Of a stretch of DNA of 44,298 nucleotides, positions 17,055 to 25,016 are shown one piece after another. This DNA comes from Polyangiaceae bacterium (GTDB taxonomy: Bacteria; Myxococcota_A; Polyangia; Polyangiales; Polyangiaceae), in contig JAFGIS010000252.1 of NCBI GenBank assembly GCA_016929495.1, positions 1 to 44,298 of the forward strand, given 5' to 3'. The translations under genes were made by a program, and so were the position numbers. Under the pieces are notes generated by a model, which saw nothing but the letters and a program-made list of their open reading frames with translations, searched no databases and was not told the DNA's origin. How positions within the stretch are numbered: position 1 is the first letter of the stretch; the number at the start of each line of letters is the position of its first letter.

Positions 17055-17791
17055 TCGCGGATAGATCTCGCCCCATGCCTGAGCCGCTGTCGCCGACCGT
17101 CGAAGCTCTGCTCGAACACGAGCGCGTCGTCGTCGAGAAGCCGGCATTGGTTCGTGCGCGCGTGTTGGCACGGGCGCGTGGGTCGCTGCAGAGAGACAAC
17201 GTCATTGCGCTGGCACCCAGGAGGCCGCCGACACGTGTCCGTCGAGCGGTCTATGCCACGGCCGCGGGCCTTGCCGTGGCGGCCTCGGTTGCTGCGGCCT
17301 ATATGGCGGGACGCGCGGCACCGACGCCCCCGAGCAACGCAGAAACGCAGCCGCCTCCGCCGCTCGCGCCGACGCCGCCTCGCTCGCCGGAGCCCGCCCC
17401 CGCGCCGGCACCGGAGGCCGCCCCGACGCCGACGCCGACAACCGGCGACGTCACTCGGGCAACCTCGGCGTCGAAGGCCTCTGTCGCCAGCGAGCGTGCC
17501 AATCCAGCACGCGAGGACGACAGGGCCGTCGAGGAGCTGCGTCTGCTCGAGAGTGCCCGCAGAGCCAACGCGCGCGGTGACTATGCCTCTGTGCTCGCCC
17601 TGGTAGCCGAGCATGCGCGCACCTATCCCCGTGGCCGCTTGACCGAAGAGCGGGAGGTCCTCCGCGTCAGAGCGCTGGTCGGTCTCGGGCGCAGCAGTGA
17701 AGCACGCCAGGCCGCCGCGAGATTCCGCCGTCAGTTCCCGCGCAGCGTGCTGTTGGCGACGGTAGAGGACATGGTGAGTTCGGGTCGGTGA
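17051..17791 (+). CDS. Single-pass membrane protein with Pro/Ala linker and TPR-like C-terminus (probable sigma partner)
   Basis: 246 aa, translationally coupled to the ECF sigma gene. A cytoplasmic N-terminal part of about 65 residues is followed by one membrane helix (AVYATAAGLAVAASVAAAY, about 66-87), then a long Pro/Ala/Thr-rich stalk and a helical C-terminal part (about 155-240) in the style of tetratricopeptide repeats (SARRANARGDYASVLALVAEH, then ALVGLGRSSEARQAAARF). Such proteins commonly sit next to ECF sigma factors in this phylum. They are thought to act as membrane regulators or assembly proteins. Anti-sigma function is inferred from position only. Confidence 0.7.
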   Translation: MIADRSRPMPEPLSPTVEALLEHERVVVEKPALVRARVLARARGSLQRDNVIALAPRRPPTRVRRAVYATAAGLAVAASVAAAYMAGRAAPTPPSNAETQPPPPLAPTPPRSPEPAPAPAPEAAPTPTPTTGDVTRATSASKASVASERANPAREDDRAVEELRLLESARRANARGDYASVLALVAEHARTYPRGRLTEEREVLRVRALVGLGRSSEARQAAARFRRQFPRSVLLATVEDMVSSGR

Positions 17792-17906
17792 GGCAACGTT
17801 GCTCGACCCGAGCCGATTGCCGCCACTGGCGCCGGTGCCCGCGTTGCCACCGACGCCGGGGCCCCACCAATTCGGTTGAGTCCTGGAATAGTGCCCGCGC
17901 GAGCCT

Positions 17907-18890
17907 TCAGGATCCCCAGGTGCCCGGGTCCAGCAGCATCTCCCAGAGGCGCGGCCGCGGAAGGTCCTTGTTGATCTCGGTCACCAGCCAAGCATTGCCA
18001 TGGGCGTCCGGCACCAGCGGCGGACCTTGCCCCACGGGCGAATTGAAGCCCGCGGACGTATCGGATGAAGCGCGCCGAGCTGCACCGGCAAAGCTCTGCA
18101 GCGCCACGGCAAGAACGGCAATCTGATCCGCCGCGTTCGTGTACTTGTTCAGCTTCGGCCGCTTGGCTCTCATCCACTGGCCGAAATCGTTGTCCGGGAG
18201 GTCCACCAGGTCGTCCTCCGTCACATCGTTGTTGAGCTGGTCGTACGTCGCGCTGACTTGAACGTATCGAAAACGCTGGGCAACGATCCAGTCCGCCCAG
18301 GGATCCAGGTCGCCGTTGGGCCCGGTCATGAGGCCCTTCTGCTCCTCGCGACTCCCGAGCCACGCCACCACGACCACGCGATCCACCACAGTGGGGTCCA
18401 TCAGATACGCGTCCGCCACATCGGTGAGTTGCGTGCAGGCCAAAAGCACCACCGGACGCCACGGCATGCTCAACTGCCGCGATAGATCCAGAATCAACGT
18501 TGCGCCGTCTGAGCCGACAGGAACGGTGGACTCGATTCGGCCGTCTTCCGGTGGCGCCAATGCTGTGGCCGCGCCCGGTGTCACGTCGGGGACCCCCTCG
18601 AGGCCACTCGACCGTGCAACGGTCACCATGTCGTTCCAACCGGCGACGTTGTCGGCCAGAACCTCGTGGTACAAGCTGGCATCAACGACCAGACCCACGA
18701 GCGGCGGCCCTCCGCTGTTCGCGAGCAGCATGGCGTATTCACCGCTCCAGTTGTCGTCCCACCCGTCGTTGATCATGATGACCGGGTTGCGTTCATCCAC
18801 GGGAAGCTCGGTGTGCGACCTGTCCCGTCCCACGTCCAGAGTCTGCCCGCATCCGACGACAGCGAGCAGGACTGCCAGAACCGCACGCAT
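17907..18890 (-). CDS. Nucleoside-hydrolase-fold lipoprotein
   Basis: 327 aa from ATG 18890, where a signal peptide with lipobox (VVGC, C14) begins; the frame is open further upstream but without a signal. The N-terminal fold resembles inosine-uridine nucleoside hydrolases: a strand, then INDGWDDNWSGEYAMLLAN and GLVVDAS. In the family the first motif is DxDxGxDD and binds calcium; here it is NDGWDD, so the first aspartate is replaced. Middle strands (TLILDLSRQL, RPVVLLACTQLTDVA, VDRVVVVAWLGS) fit the Rossmann-like core. It probably resides in the periplasm or outer membrane. Hydrolase activity is doubtful given the altered site. Confidence 0.65.
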   Translation of the reverse strand: MRAVLAVLLAVVGCGQTLDVGRDRSHTELPVDERNPVIMINDGWDDNWSGEYAMLLANSGGPPLVGLVVDASLYHEVLADNVAGWNDMVTVARSSGLEGVPDVTPGAATALAPPEDGRIESTVPVGSDGATLILDLSRQLSMPWRPVVLLACTQLTDVADAYLMDPTVVDRVVVVAWLGSREEQKGLMTGPNGDLDPWADWIVAQRFRYVQVSATYDQLNNDVTEDDLVDLPDNDFGQWMRAKRPKLNKYTNAADQIAVLAVALQSFAGAARRASSDTSAGFNSPVGQGPPLVPDAHGNAWLVTEINKDLPRPRLWEMLLDPGTWGS

Positions 18891-19022
18891 GCCGACGCCC
18901 TCCAGAGTAGTCCGGGTGCGAGAGCAGGCCCATCGACGGCCTTTGGCAGGGTTGCCGCTTGAAGTCTGCCGGTCCAAGAGAACTCCGGCTAGTGTGACAC
19001 TGGTTGGGCTCGGCCGCAGTGG

Positions 19023-20087
19023 TCAGCGCAAGCGCACGCCGAGGTCAATGCCCGCAAAGGCGCTGAGCCAGGGCATATGCCACACCCGGACATCGTTCAA
19101 TTCGATCCTGCAGGGTGTGAGCAATGCGAGGGAATCCAGGTGGGGCGCAACGAACCACGAGTCGGTCAGGCCGATAGTCGCGGCGAGGCGCAGCCCCGCC
19201 TGTCCCACGAATCCAGTAGGACTGCGAGGTTCGTCCAGACCCAAACCCTGGGCACGAATCTGACCGGCCTTGGCGAGGGCGCAGCCCGCGAGGACCCCGT
19301 AGTGCCCGCACACCCCCGCGGTTGCGCTGATCAGCATTCCGCGGAATCCGCTGCCGTACCAGCGCCGGTGGGTCGAGGGGTAGCTCGCCTCAGCGCCGAG
19401 CTCAAGGGATAGATCCTTGCGCCTGGCGCCGAAGAACAGACGGGCCTCGGTGTCCGTCGACGGCGAAATCCCCCATGCCAGGGAGGGACCGAGGCCAACC
19501 CACATGGCCCAGCGCGCTGCTTGCTCCGGAGTCGCCGGCTCGGGTTCGGCGGTTGCCTGCTCGCTCGATCCGCGCTTTTCCGCTGGAGATGCGACAGGGG
19601 GCCGAGCCGCGGCTGCGGGAGGTGACGGCGCCGTGCTGCCACTGGCTGGCCCGGAAGGTTCGCTCGTGAACTCGCCGCTCGCGATCCGGCGCAACAGTTC
19701 GATCTGCAGGCCCACTGCGAAGCCCATTTCCGCAAGCAGCTTCGCGCAGTCGTCGTCCTTGCCGACGAATCGGCGTTCGCCCATGCCCTCGCCCTTGGCG
19801 TTCCTCCATTCGACTTGGCCTCCGATCGCGCTCTGAGGCCCCACGACCTGGACCGAAACATCCACCGACGCATTCTGGCGAAAGGGATCGTAGCCGAGCC
19901 GACGAGCGATCCTCCGACGGAACTCGGCCTCATCCCAGCAGCCGCGCAGCGAGGAGTCGACCTGGTAGCTCAGTCGAACCTGGAACGTGGTTTCTTCGTC
20001 CGCAGCACGAGCCACGGGGGATCCGCCCGCCACGATCGCAGCGAAGGCGACCAGGGGGGCGACAGACCACGCCTGCAACCGCAGCAT
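19023..20087 (-). CDS. Exported outer-membrane-type protein
   Basis: 354 aa from ATG 20087, which starts a clear signal peptide (residues 1-28, ending ARA). Residues about 30-130 form a conserved-looking domain with CWDEAEFRRRIARRLGYDPF and a second cysteine in a DDDCAKLLAEMGF motif, probably disulfide-linked. A Pro/Ala/Glu-rich linker follows (about 145-190). The C-terminal half is rich in alternating hydrophobic strands (WVGLGPSLAWGI, LSLELGAEASYPS, FAGIDLGVRLR) and ends in a basic residue, as beta-barrel proteins often do. Proteins of this kind are common near ECF sigma/TPR genes in Polyangia. The specific function is unknown. Confidence 0.65.
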   Translation of the reverse strand: MLRLQAWSVAPLVAFAAIVAGGSPVARAADEETTFQVRLSYQVDSSLRGCWDEAEFRRRIARRLGYDPFRQNASVDVSVQVVGPQSAIGGQVEWRNAKGEGMGERRFVGKDDDCAKLLAEMGFAVGLQIELLRRIASGEFTSEPSGPASGSTAPSPPAAAARPPVASPAEKRGSSEQATAEPEPATPEQAARWAMWVGLGPSLAWGISPSTDTEARLFFGARRKDLSLELGAEASYPSTHRRWYGSGFRGMLISATAGVCGHYGVLAGCALAKAGQIRAQGLGLDEPRSPTGFVGQAGLRLAATIGLTDSWFVAPHLDSLALLTPCRIELNDVRVWHMPWLSAFAGIDLGVRLR

Positions 20088-20504
20088 CAAGCCGCTCCGG
20101 CAATGACGGGTAGACGTCCAGGACCGCACTCGGAGCAGCACCTTACCCTCCGGGCATGGAAGATCCCTCGGACTATTTGTGCCGAGGCGTCCGGTTGCGC
20201 GTCGAGCGTGTAGGAGTTGGCGACACAACGCCGAGGATCCACCCGGGTAGGGGCTAGCGACCAGTGGCCCTGACCAAGGACTTGGCACTCTGGAAGTTGG
20301 CGGTATGAGCGCTGACTATGCTGCCTGGCGTGCCTTGGCGTTGCTGCGCCGGGGACCCTCGGGGGTTGATGGCGGGGCGGCGGACAGTGGGGCCAACCGT
20401 GGCCCACCAGGATCTGCAACGCGCCCAGAGGGTCGCAGTCCGGCCGGCGGAGCAGAGGCGGGTTGGCCGGTGGGAGGCTGCAGTCCGGGCGGGCTACCGG
20501 CTCC
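20088..20504. other. Intergenic region between the outer-membrane gene and the NYN remnant
   Basis: 417 bp without a supported gene. CCTCGG (20166-20171) and CCGAGG (20182-20187) form a small 6-bp hairpin just upstream of the outer-membrane gene. The rest is Gly/Arg-codon-rich in several frames and may hold decayed sequence from the 5' part of the NYN gene that follows; its catalytic N-terminal strand is not readable in any frame. Confidence 0.3.
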
Positions 20505-20879
20505 ATGCTCATCGCCAACGCGAAGCTGCCAAGAGGACAGCTCGACCTCAACTATGACGCCGTACTCAAGCTCCTCGGCACCTTGGCAGCTGAGCTGACG
20601 GGACTGCCGCTGCTGCGAATCTACTGGTACGACGGGACCGCCACGGGGCCCACGCCCCAACACCTGGCGCTCGCGTACCGGCCAAACGTGAAGCTTCGGC
20701 TGGGTTTCGTGAACCAGCAGGGACAGCAGAAGGGTGTCGACTCGCTCGTCGTCACGGACCTCATCGATCTCTCGCGTAACCACGCCATGGCAGATGCCAT
20801 TCTGGTGACGGGTGACGAAGACATCCGCGCCGGAGTGCGAGTTCTTCCTGTTTTCCGCGGAGCCAACTTCCGGACTTGA
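20505..20879 (+). pseudogene. NYN/PIN-like nuclease domain gene remnant abutting the att site
   Basis: About 124 residues from ATG 20505. The central part matches NYN (LabA-like) domain proteins: TGLPLLRIYWYDGTATGPTP, LRLGFVNQQGQQKGVDSL and ADAILVTGDEDI. The first strand with the N-terminal catalytic aspartate is missing. The C-terminus breaks off right after VRVLP into residues encoded by the tRNA-derived att core (GANFRT, then stop at 20877-20879). It is therefore truncated at both ends. Because the 44-bp core is the same at both element ends, the C-terminal loss predates or accompanies an insertion at this tRNA. The integrated integrase gene runs antisense through it down to 20621. Confidence 0.65.
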
Positions 20880-22063
20880 ACCGGAGACCTGCGGTTTACG
20901 AACGACTGCTGATCCCCGGCGGTTTCGGACACTTGAGGCGCTTTTTGGACCAAGCGTGGACCCGTCAACGCGGCCTGTGTCTCGCGGACGGCCGTGCGAA
21001 GAGCTGTGGCACCGAGGTGGGCGTAGCGTTGGGTCATCTTGATGTCGCTGTGGCCCAAGACCTCCTTCACCTCTTCGAGGGTCCAACGCCTTCCCCACCG
21101 ACCTGCGACCAACGAAGAGGCGCACGTGTGCCGCAGATCGTAGGGGCGCACGGGGCGCTTGATGCCGGCCGCCGCTAGCCAATCCGACCACTCGCCCGGG
21201 ACGCCCTCCGGCCGGTAGCTACCGTCCGCCGCCGGCCAGAACACCTGCCCCGGAGTGCAGCGCACGCCGAGCGCATTCTCCTGCTCGGTCGCCGCTTCGA
21301 GAGCGACTCCGAACAAGGGAACGCGACGTACCTTTCCCGTCTTCGTCGGCTTCTTGGGGCTCCCGAACCGAACGACGACGTGCGGGTCTTCGCCATCGAC
21401 CTTGACATCGGAACGGAGCAGGGCTTTTTGCTCGCCCGGACGCAGGCCCGTTCCCGTCGCAAACGCGTGAAAACGTCGCTCTGCTTTGGGCATGGCGGCG
21501 AGGAAGGCCGTCTGCTCGTCGGGTTCGAGGTAAGTCCAAGGCTCCGTGGTTGTCGCCAGCGTCGCGCGGTTGAGCCGCAGGTCTCGCGCCGGATTCGTCT
21601 CGATGAGCTCACGTTCCAGGGCGTCCTGGAAGCAAACACGAAGGAGATTGAAGACGTTTCGGACAGTCTCGGCACGTAGGAGCTCGCCGCTCCGCTTCGC
21701 CTTCTTGCGCTGCAGTCGGTCGAACCAATCCTTGACCGCACTTCGGCGAATCGCGGTGAGCGGAAGGTCGATGAAGGCCGCGTCCTCTATGTGCCGCTTG
21801 GCAGCGCGTCGATCCCGTGCGATGTTGCGGACGCCGCTCAGTTCCCGGCGGTCGAGGAAACCAGCCAGGAACGCCCGCAGCGTAGTCCCCCGCTGACTCC
21901 TGAGCTGTCCGGAGCGGTGCATTTCGATCGTGGCGTTGACCACGTCCTGGGCCTCCTGGCGCGTCGAGTAGACGCCGACGCGGCCACGCGCCGGGTCGAT
22001 GGATCGCGGGAGACGCGCAGCGAAGCGACCGGGGCCGAGCTCTTCTACGGTGCCAGCTTTCAT
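20621..22063 (-). CDS. int: Tyrosine recombinase/integrase, prophage-type form with host-derived C-terminus
   Basis: 480 aa as it stands; ATG 22063 follows a GAGGAAG site. An SAM-like N-terminal DNA-binding region (about 60-160) precedes the catalytic domain with R208 (GLRPGE), a KTGKVRRVP hairpin, DLRHTCASS (R311), LGHSDIKMT (H338) and nucleophile Y346. From codon 388 the frame passes through the 44-bp att core, and from residue 403 the 78 codons are chromosomal sequence antisense to the NYN remnant. In the excised circle the same frame instead joins 33514-33161, predicting a 516-aa protein. Both forms keep the full catalytic domain. This matches the Int/IntX logic of Mx8, where the integrated form is less active. 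It is the last gene of the xis-orf79-int operon. Confidence 0.95.
   Translation of the reverse strand: MKAGTVEELGPGRFAARLPRSIDPARGRVGVYSTRQEAQDVVNATIEMHRSGQLRSQRGTTLRAFLAGFLDRRELSGVRNIARDRRAAKRHIEDAAFIDLPLTAIRRSAVKDWFDRLQRKKAKRSGELLRAETVRNVFNLLRVCFQDALERELIETNPARDLRLNRATLATTTEPWTYLEPDEQTAFLAAMPKAERRFHAFATGTGLRPGEQKALLRSDVKVDGEDPHVVVRFGSPKKPTKTGKVRRVPLFGVALEAATEQENALGVRCTPGQVFWPAADGSYRPEGVPGEWSDWLAAAGIKRPVRPYDLRHTCASSLVAGRWGRRWTLEEVKEVLGHSDIKMTQRYAHLGATALRTAVRETQAALTGPRLVQKAPQVSETAGDQQSFVNRRSPVQVRKLAPRKTGRTRTPARMSSSPVTRMASAMAWLRERSMRSVTTSESTPFCCPCWFTKPSRSFTFGRYASARCWGVGPVAVPSYQ
20859..20902. repeat. Left attachment site (attL), 44-bp direct repeat of the tRNA-Thr 3' part
   Basis: This 44-bp block is identical to 33507-33550 in the right-end tRNA gene. 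It covers the anticodon loop, anticodon 3' stem, variable region, T arm, acceptor 3' strand and the first bases of CCA. Flanks diverge at once on both sides. It marks the left end of the integrated element and lies inside the integrase reading frame (codons for about residues 388-402). Confidence 0.95.
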
Positions 22064-22066
22064 GGC

Positions 22067-22306
22067 CTACTTCCTCGCGCCAAGTGCCAGGTTGAATCCA
22101 CGCCGGGCCAGCGCTGCCTCCGCGCGTTTCATGCCGAGCTCCGTTGGGGCGCTGCTCGGCGTCGGAGCGTTTTGCACAACGGCTGAGCGGCGCCGTGGTT
22201 CGGCCGTGGGGGCGGCCTCATCGAAGGCAGCAGCAAGCTCACGACACATCGCTTCGCCGTGCTGCGCCGCCGCGAGTAGTCTGACTCGAAGTCGTTCCGG
22301 AATCAC
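22067..22306 (-). CDS. Small protein of unknown function between xis and int
   Basis: 79 aa. Its ATG 22306 overlaps the xis stop as ATGA, and its stop ends 3 bp before int. The N-terminal third is predicted helical (RLRVRLLAAAQHGEAMCRELAAAF), the middle is Pro/Ser/Thr-rich and the C-terminus basic (KRAEAALARRGFNLALGARK). I do not recognise a family. Its place between excisionase and integrase suggests a role in recombination control, but this is only positional. Confidence 0.6.
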   Translation of the reverse strand: MIPERLRVRLLAAAQHGEAMCRELAAAFDEAAPTAEPRRRSAVVQNAPTPSSAPTELGMKRAEAALARRGFNLALGARK

Positions 22307-22581
22307 GGGAGCGCTCCCGAGCCAGCCGCTACCGGGCAGACCGAAGCGGCCGGTTCATGATGGCCACCGTCCCTGCCCGCGCTTTCGCGAGGCAACTGGC
22401 TCTTGGCGCCGCGAGCGAGGAATCGCTCCAGGTCGATGGACCGAACCAAGCGCCTCCGGCCTGGCCGACAGGACGGCAGCCGCCCAGACCGAATCCAGAG
22501 ACGAACGCTGTCCAGGCTGGCGCGGCAGCGGCGAGCCACTTCCGGCAGAAGCAGGAACTCTTCATCGCCATCGTTCGACAT
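22303..22581 (-). CDS. xis: Excisionase-like helix-turn-helix protein
   Basis: 92 aa with a MerR/excisionase-type HTH at about residues 10-56 (LLPEVARRCRASLDSVRLWI, SCRPGRRRLVRSIDLERFLA): a helix-turn-helix followed by a small wing. This fold is typical of recombination directionality factors and of plasmid regulators. It is the first gene of the int operon. In Mx8 the excisionase gene uoi also lies upstream of int. The C-terminal 35 residues are Arg/Gly/Ala-rich. A plain repressor role cannot be excluded. Confidence 0.75.
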   Translation of the reverse strand: MSNDGDEEFLLLPEVARRCRASLDSVRLWIRSGRLPSCRPGRRRLVRSIDLERFLARGAKSQLPRESAGRDGGHHEPAASVCPVAAGSGALP

Positions 22582-22629
22582 GATCTACCAACCTCACACG
22601 ATTCAGAGGGTAGCCCAGACTCCGGCAAG

Positions 22630-22669
22630 AAAAAGCGGACAGTTCGGAATCCGAAGTGTCCGTTTTTTT
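22630..22669. terminator. Bidirectional Rho-independent terminator
   Basis: A-tract (22630-22634), stem CGGACA...TGTCCG (22636-22641 with 22657-22662) continued by TTCGG/CCGAA (22643-22647 with 22651-22655), loop AAT, and T-tract 22663-22669. It is strong in both directions. It ends the leftward 228-residue gene and insulates the xis-int operon that starts 49 bases further on. Confidence 0.9.
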
Positions 22670-22716
22670 GGCCCACGGTCTGGGACGGCTCGGGATCCGC
22701 TTGGTGGGCCGCTTCG

Positions 22717-23403
22717 TCAGCGTGCTGGCCGTCGCGCTGCGCGGTCGATGCGCTTTCGAGCTCGCTCACGGACGAGGGCCGGTTTCGATATGTATCCGGA
22801 ACCGCCGGGAAAGACCGCGCCGGTTTCTGCGTACGACAAGCCCCGTGCATTCAGACGTTCACACGCGGTCGAGACGAACTGCCTCCACTGTCCGGTGGTC
22901 TGTGGGTACGGCGTCGCCGCACGGGCTAGCTTGAGCACCAGCTCCGCGTGCGCCTGTACGGCCACACGTATCGAGTAGAAGGCCTCATCTTCCGGTGTCA
23001 ATTGGCACGCCGCTACGTCGGGGTAGAGGTTCAGGGACTCCAAGCGTGCATCCCCTTCCCGCTCCAAGGCCTCGAGAGCCTCGGTCAACGCAGGAATCGT
23101 TCGGAAGAGCGCCTCCAACGCTTCCACACGCGCCTTCTCCCACGCGGCAACTCCCGGGTCTTGCCTAAACGTGATGAAGCGATGCGTCATCGCCAGACTC
23201 ATCAGAAGAGCAAGGAGGTCGGCCGCAAGGCTCCCCTCCTTGCAGGTCGGCCGTCGGTCGAAGGCCGTCGACAAGGCAGCCGCGATCGTCTCGTCGCGAT
23301 TGGTTCCTCGAGGCAAGTCGGGACACTCCGCGAGGAGCCGGGAGTAGACCGAGCAAATGGCCGTCGACACTTCCTCCAGGGGAATCTGAGCCGCGCGAGT
23401 CAC
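22717..23403 (-). CDS. Protein of unknown function, element-encoded
   Basis: 228 aa if started at GTG 23403, placed because a good sigma-70 promoter ends at 23417; the frame is open upstream to 23598, where it would overlap the divergent regulator. The sequence is mostly helical and acidic in the middle (EALEALFRTIPALTEALEAL) with a basic C-terminus (RERARKRIDRAARR). No signal peptide or membrane helix. I do not recognise a family. A leftward gene ending at a strong terminator and facing a divergent HTH regulator across a palindrome suggests it is regulated by that protein. Confidence 0.6.
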   Translation of the reverse strand: MTRAAQIPLEEVSTAICSVYSRLLAECPDLPRGTNRDETIAAALSTAFDRRPTCKEGSLAADLLALLMSLAMTHRFITFRQDPGVAAWEKARVEALEALFRTIPALTEALEALEREGDARLESLNLYPDVAACQLTPEDEAFYSIRVAVQAHAELVLKLARAATPYPQTTGQWRQFVSTACERLNARGLSYAETGAVFPGGSGYISKPALVRERARKRIDRAARRPAR

Positions 23404-23416
23404 AGTACCGTACCGA

Positions 23417-23445
23417 ATTATACCCAACAGTGAGCGGTCTGGCAC
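23417..23445 (-). promoter_or_regulatory. Sigma-70-type promoter for the leftward 228-residue gene
   Basis: On the minus strand GTGCCA (23445-23440, 4 of 6 to the -35 consensus) is followed by a 17-base spacer and a perfect TATAAT (23422-23417). The start point would lie near 23410, leaving a leader of only a few bases before GTG 23403. Confidence 0.6.
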
Positions 23446-23498
23446 TGCGGCGCGCGGGCCGGAAAAGCTCGGGAAAATACGAGCGGGGCGATTTACGG

Positions 23499-23512
23499 CA
23501 TGCCCGGGCATG
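23499..23512. promoter_or_regulatory. 14-bp perfect palindrome between divergent genes (candidate operator)
   Basis: CATGCCCGGGCATG is a perfect 14-bp palindrome in the 151-bp gap between the leftward 228-residue gene and the rightward HTH/coiled-coil gene. Its place upstream of both starts fits autoregulation by that regulator (inference). Confidence 0.5.
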
Positions 23513-23554
23513 TCAGCATGGACGAGGACGCCCGCGTCGGTACACTCTTTGAGC

Positions 23555-24037
23555 ATGTTGACCCGAGCCGGAGTGGCGAGGCGGTTGGGCAGAAGCATCG
23601 CGACAGTGAGGCGGATGGAGGGGGTTGAGCTTCACCCGGTCGAGGACGGACGTGGTGTACATCGCTTCGATCGCGAAGAGGTCGAACGGGCAGCCTCCGC
23701 AGGCGCCTATCGTTGGAGGACATCTTGGCAGCCCCTGGTCGACGACAACCTAGCGGGGGCCCGAGCCAAGGGCGTGCCCGTTCAGGACCGCGAGCCGGTG
23801 CCTGTGCCCGAAAGGGGGGAGTCCGGGCAAGACGGGAACGGCGGGCGCCAGCGTGGACTCGAGGAAGCGCTCGTTGCAGAGCGCAGCCGCCGCCAGGACC
23901 TCGAGCGAGAGAATTCGGAGCTCCGGGGACTTGTTGCGGCGTTGGCATCGGAAATCGTGCAGTCGCTCACGCCGCGTCAGGTCCGCGCACTCCGGGAGGG
24001 AGGGCTGGAGGACTTGGTGGCGTTGCTTGGACTCTAG
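23555..24037 (+). CDS. Winged-HTH regulator with C-terminal coiled coil
   Basis: 160 aa; ATG 23555 is chosen because the HTH begins directly there (LTRAGVARRLGRSIATVRRM). The N-terminal 50 residues form a MerR/HTH_17-type DNA-binding unit with a wing (HPVEDGRGVHRFDREEVER). After a Pro/Gly-rich linker, residues about 105-135 form a coiled coil (RRQDLERENSELRGLVAALA). This two-part design is like plasmid KfrA-type and phage small regulators. A 14-bp palindrome lies upstream. It probably regulates the divergent unknown gene and perhaps the downstream two-gene unit. Confidence 0.7.
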   Translation: MLTRAGVARRLGRSIATVRRMEGVELHPVEDGRGVHRFDREEVERAASAGAYRWRTSWQPLVDDNLAGARAKGVPVQDREPVPVPERGESGQDGNGGRQRGLEEALVAERSRRQDLERENSELRGLVAALASEIVQSLTPRQVRALREGGLEDLVALLGL

Positions 24038-24161
24038 ACGACTCGGCGGAAGCGCTTCCCCACCAGCTCCCCTGGTGGCCTGGTACTGGCCGCGACGGCG
24101 GGTTCCCACGAGAGCCGCTCAACTTGTTCGGCCAAGCATTCCGTGAGACGCAGTTCGAACA

Positions 24162-25016
24162 ATGCGCCAGATCTCCGCCGTCGTCTTCGATGTCCTGATC
24201 GAACCCGACGACCACAGAGACGTCGAAGTCATGCAGCGCGTCTTCGCGCGGAGCTCCGGGGTTCAGCTCAGGGCCAGGAGTGCTCTCACCTATCAATCGG
24301 GAGACTATGAGCGAACACTCCCAGCTCCTGAGGTCTGGACTGGCCGACTTGAACGGATCCGTACGGGCCCCGTGAGTACCGTGGTCGAAGCCCCGGATGG
24401 GTCGTTCCACTTCGTCGACGAAGACGTGGACATACCGACCTCTCACGCCACTACATACTACGCATTCGTTCCAGCCGCTCGTTTGCTCGTCTACCTGGAC
24501 AGCGCAGAAATGCCCTATACGCGTCTGGCATCCTACGTCTCCGGTGCGCTTCAGCAAGCCACGGATGAGGGCGTCCTTGCGTGGTGCGAGCTCGTCCCGC
24601 GAAAGATCTCGAGACCGCTCAGAGAATGGATCCAGCACTTCACGAGGATCGAACGGGTACGGGTTCAGTTTCGACATTCACAGAGCCCAGGGAACAGGGC
24701 GATCGATAGCATCCTCGAGCAGCTAAACGCGGACACCGCAACCGAGATCGTGGCGGCTGCACCAAGAGGGGACCTAAACAAGGAGGCACTCCTTGACACC
24801 GCCCTGCCGATTGGGAAGGCACTCGATCACTTGGAGAAAGCCCCAAGGAACGGCGAAGCCGAGATCAGCGGGCACGTTGGAGAACAGCCGGTCAAGTTCA
24901 ACACCACGTCTCCCGTGGAGCGCCACATCATTGAGGTCGAGGACGACGTCCCAGAAATGCGTTCTACACTCGCTCGGTTCGCCGCGAAACTGATGTCGAT
25001 TGGACTGAAGACATGA
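24162..25016 (+). CDS. Cytosolic protein of unknown function, first gene of a two-gene unit
   Basis: 284 aa, no membrane segment or signal peptide. It starts with a beta-strand (ISAVVFDVLIEP), has a mixed alpha/beta middle (TTYYAFVPAARLLVYLDSAE, then YTRLASYVSGALQQ) and an acidic C-terminal part. The layout loosely recalls DUF4747-type proteins found in defence islands, but similarity is weak by eye and needs a profile search. It overlaps the next gene by 4 bp (ATGA), so the two are co-translated. ATG 24162 is assumed; no strong ribosome-binding site is visible. Placement on a defence-carrying element makes a sensor role plausible. Confidence 0.6.
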   Translation: MRQISAVVFDVLIEPDDHRDVEVMQRVFARSSGVQLRARSALTYQSGDYERTLPAPEVWTGRLERIRTGPVSTVVEAPDGSFHFVDEDVDIPTSHATTYYAFVPAARLLVYLDSAEMPYTRLASYVSGALQQATDEGVLAWCELVPRKISRPLREWIQHFTRIERVRVQFRHSQSPGNRAIDSILEQLNADTATEIVAAAPRGDLNKEALLDTALPIGKALDHLEKAPRNGEAEISGHVGEQPVKFNTTSPVERHIIEVEDDVPEMRSTLARFAAKLMSIGLKT

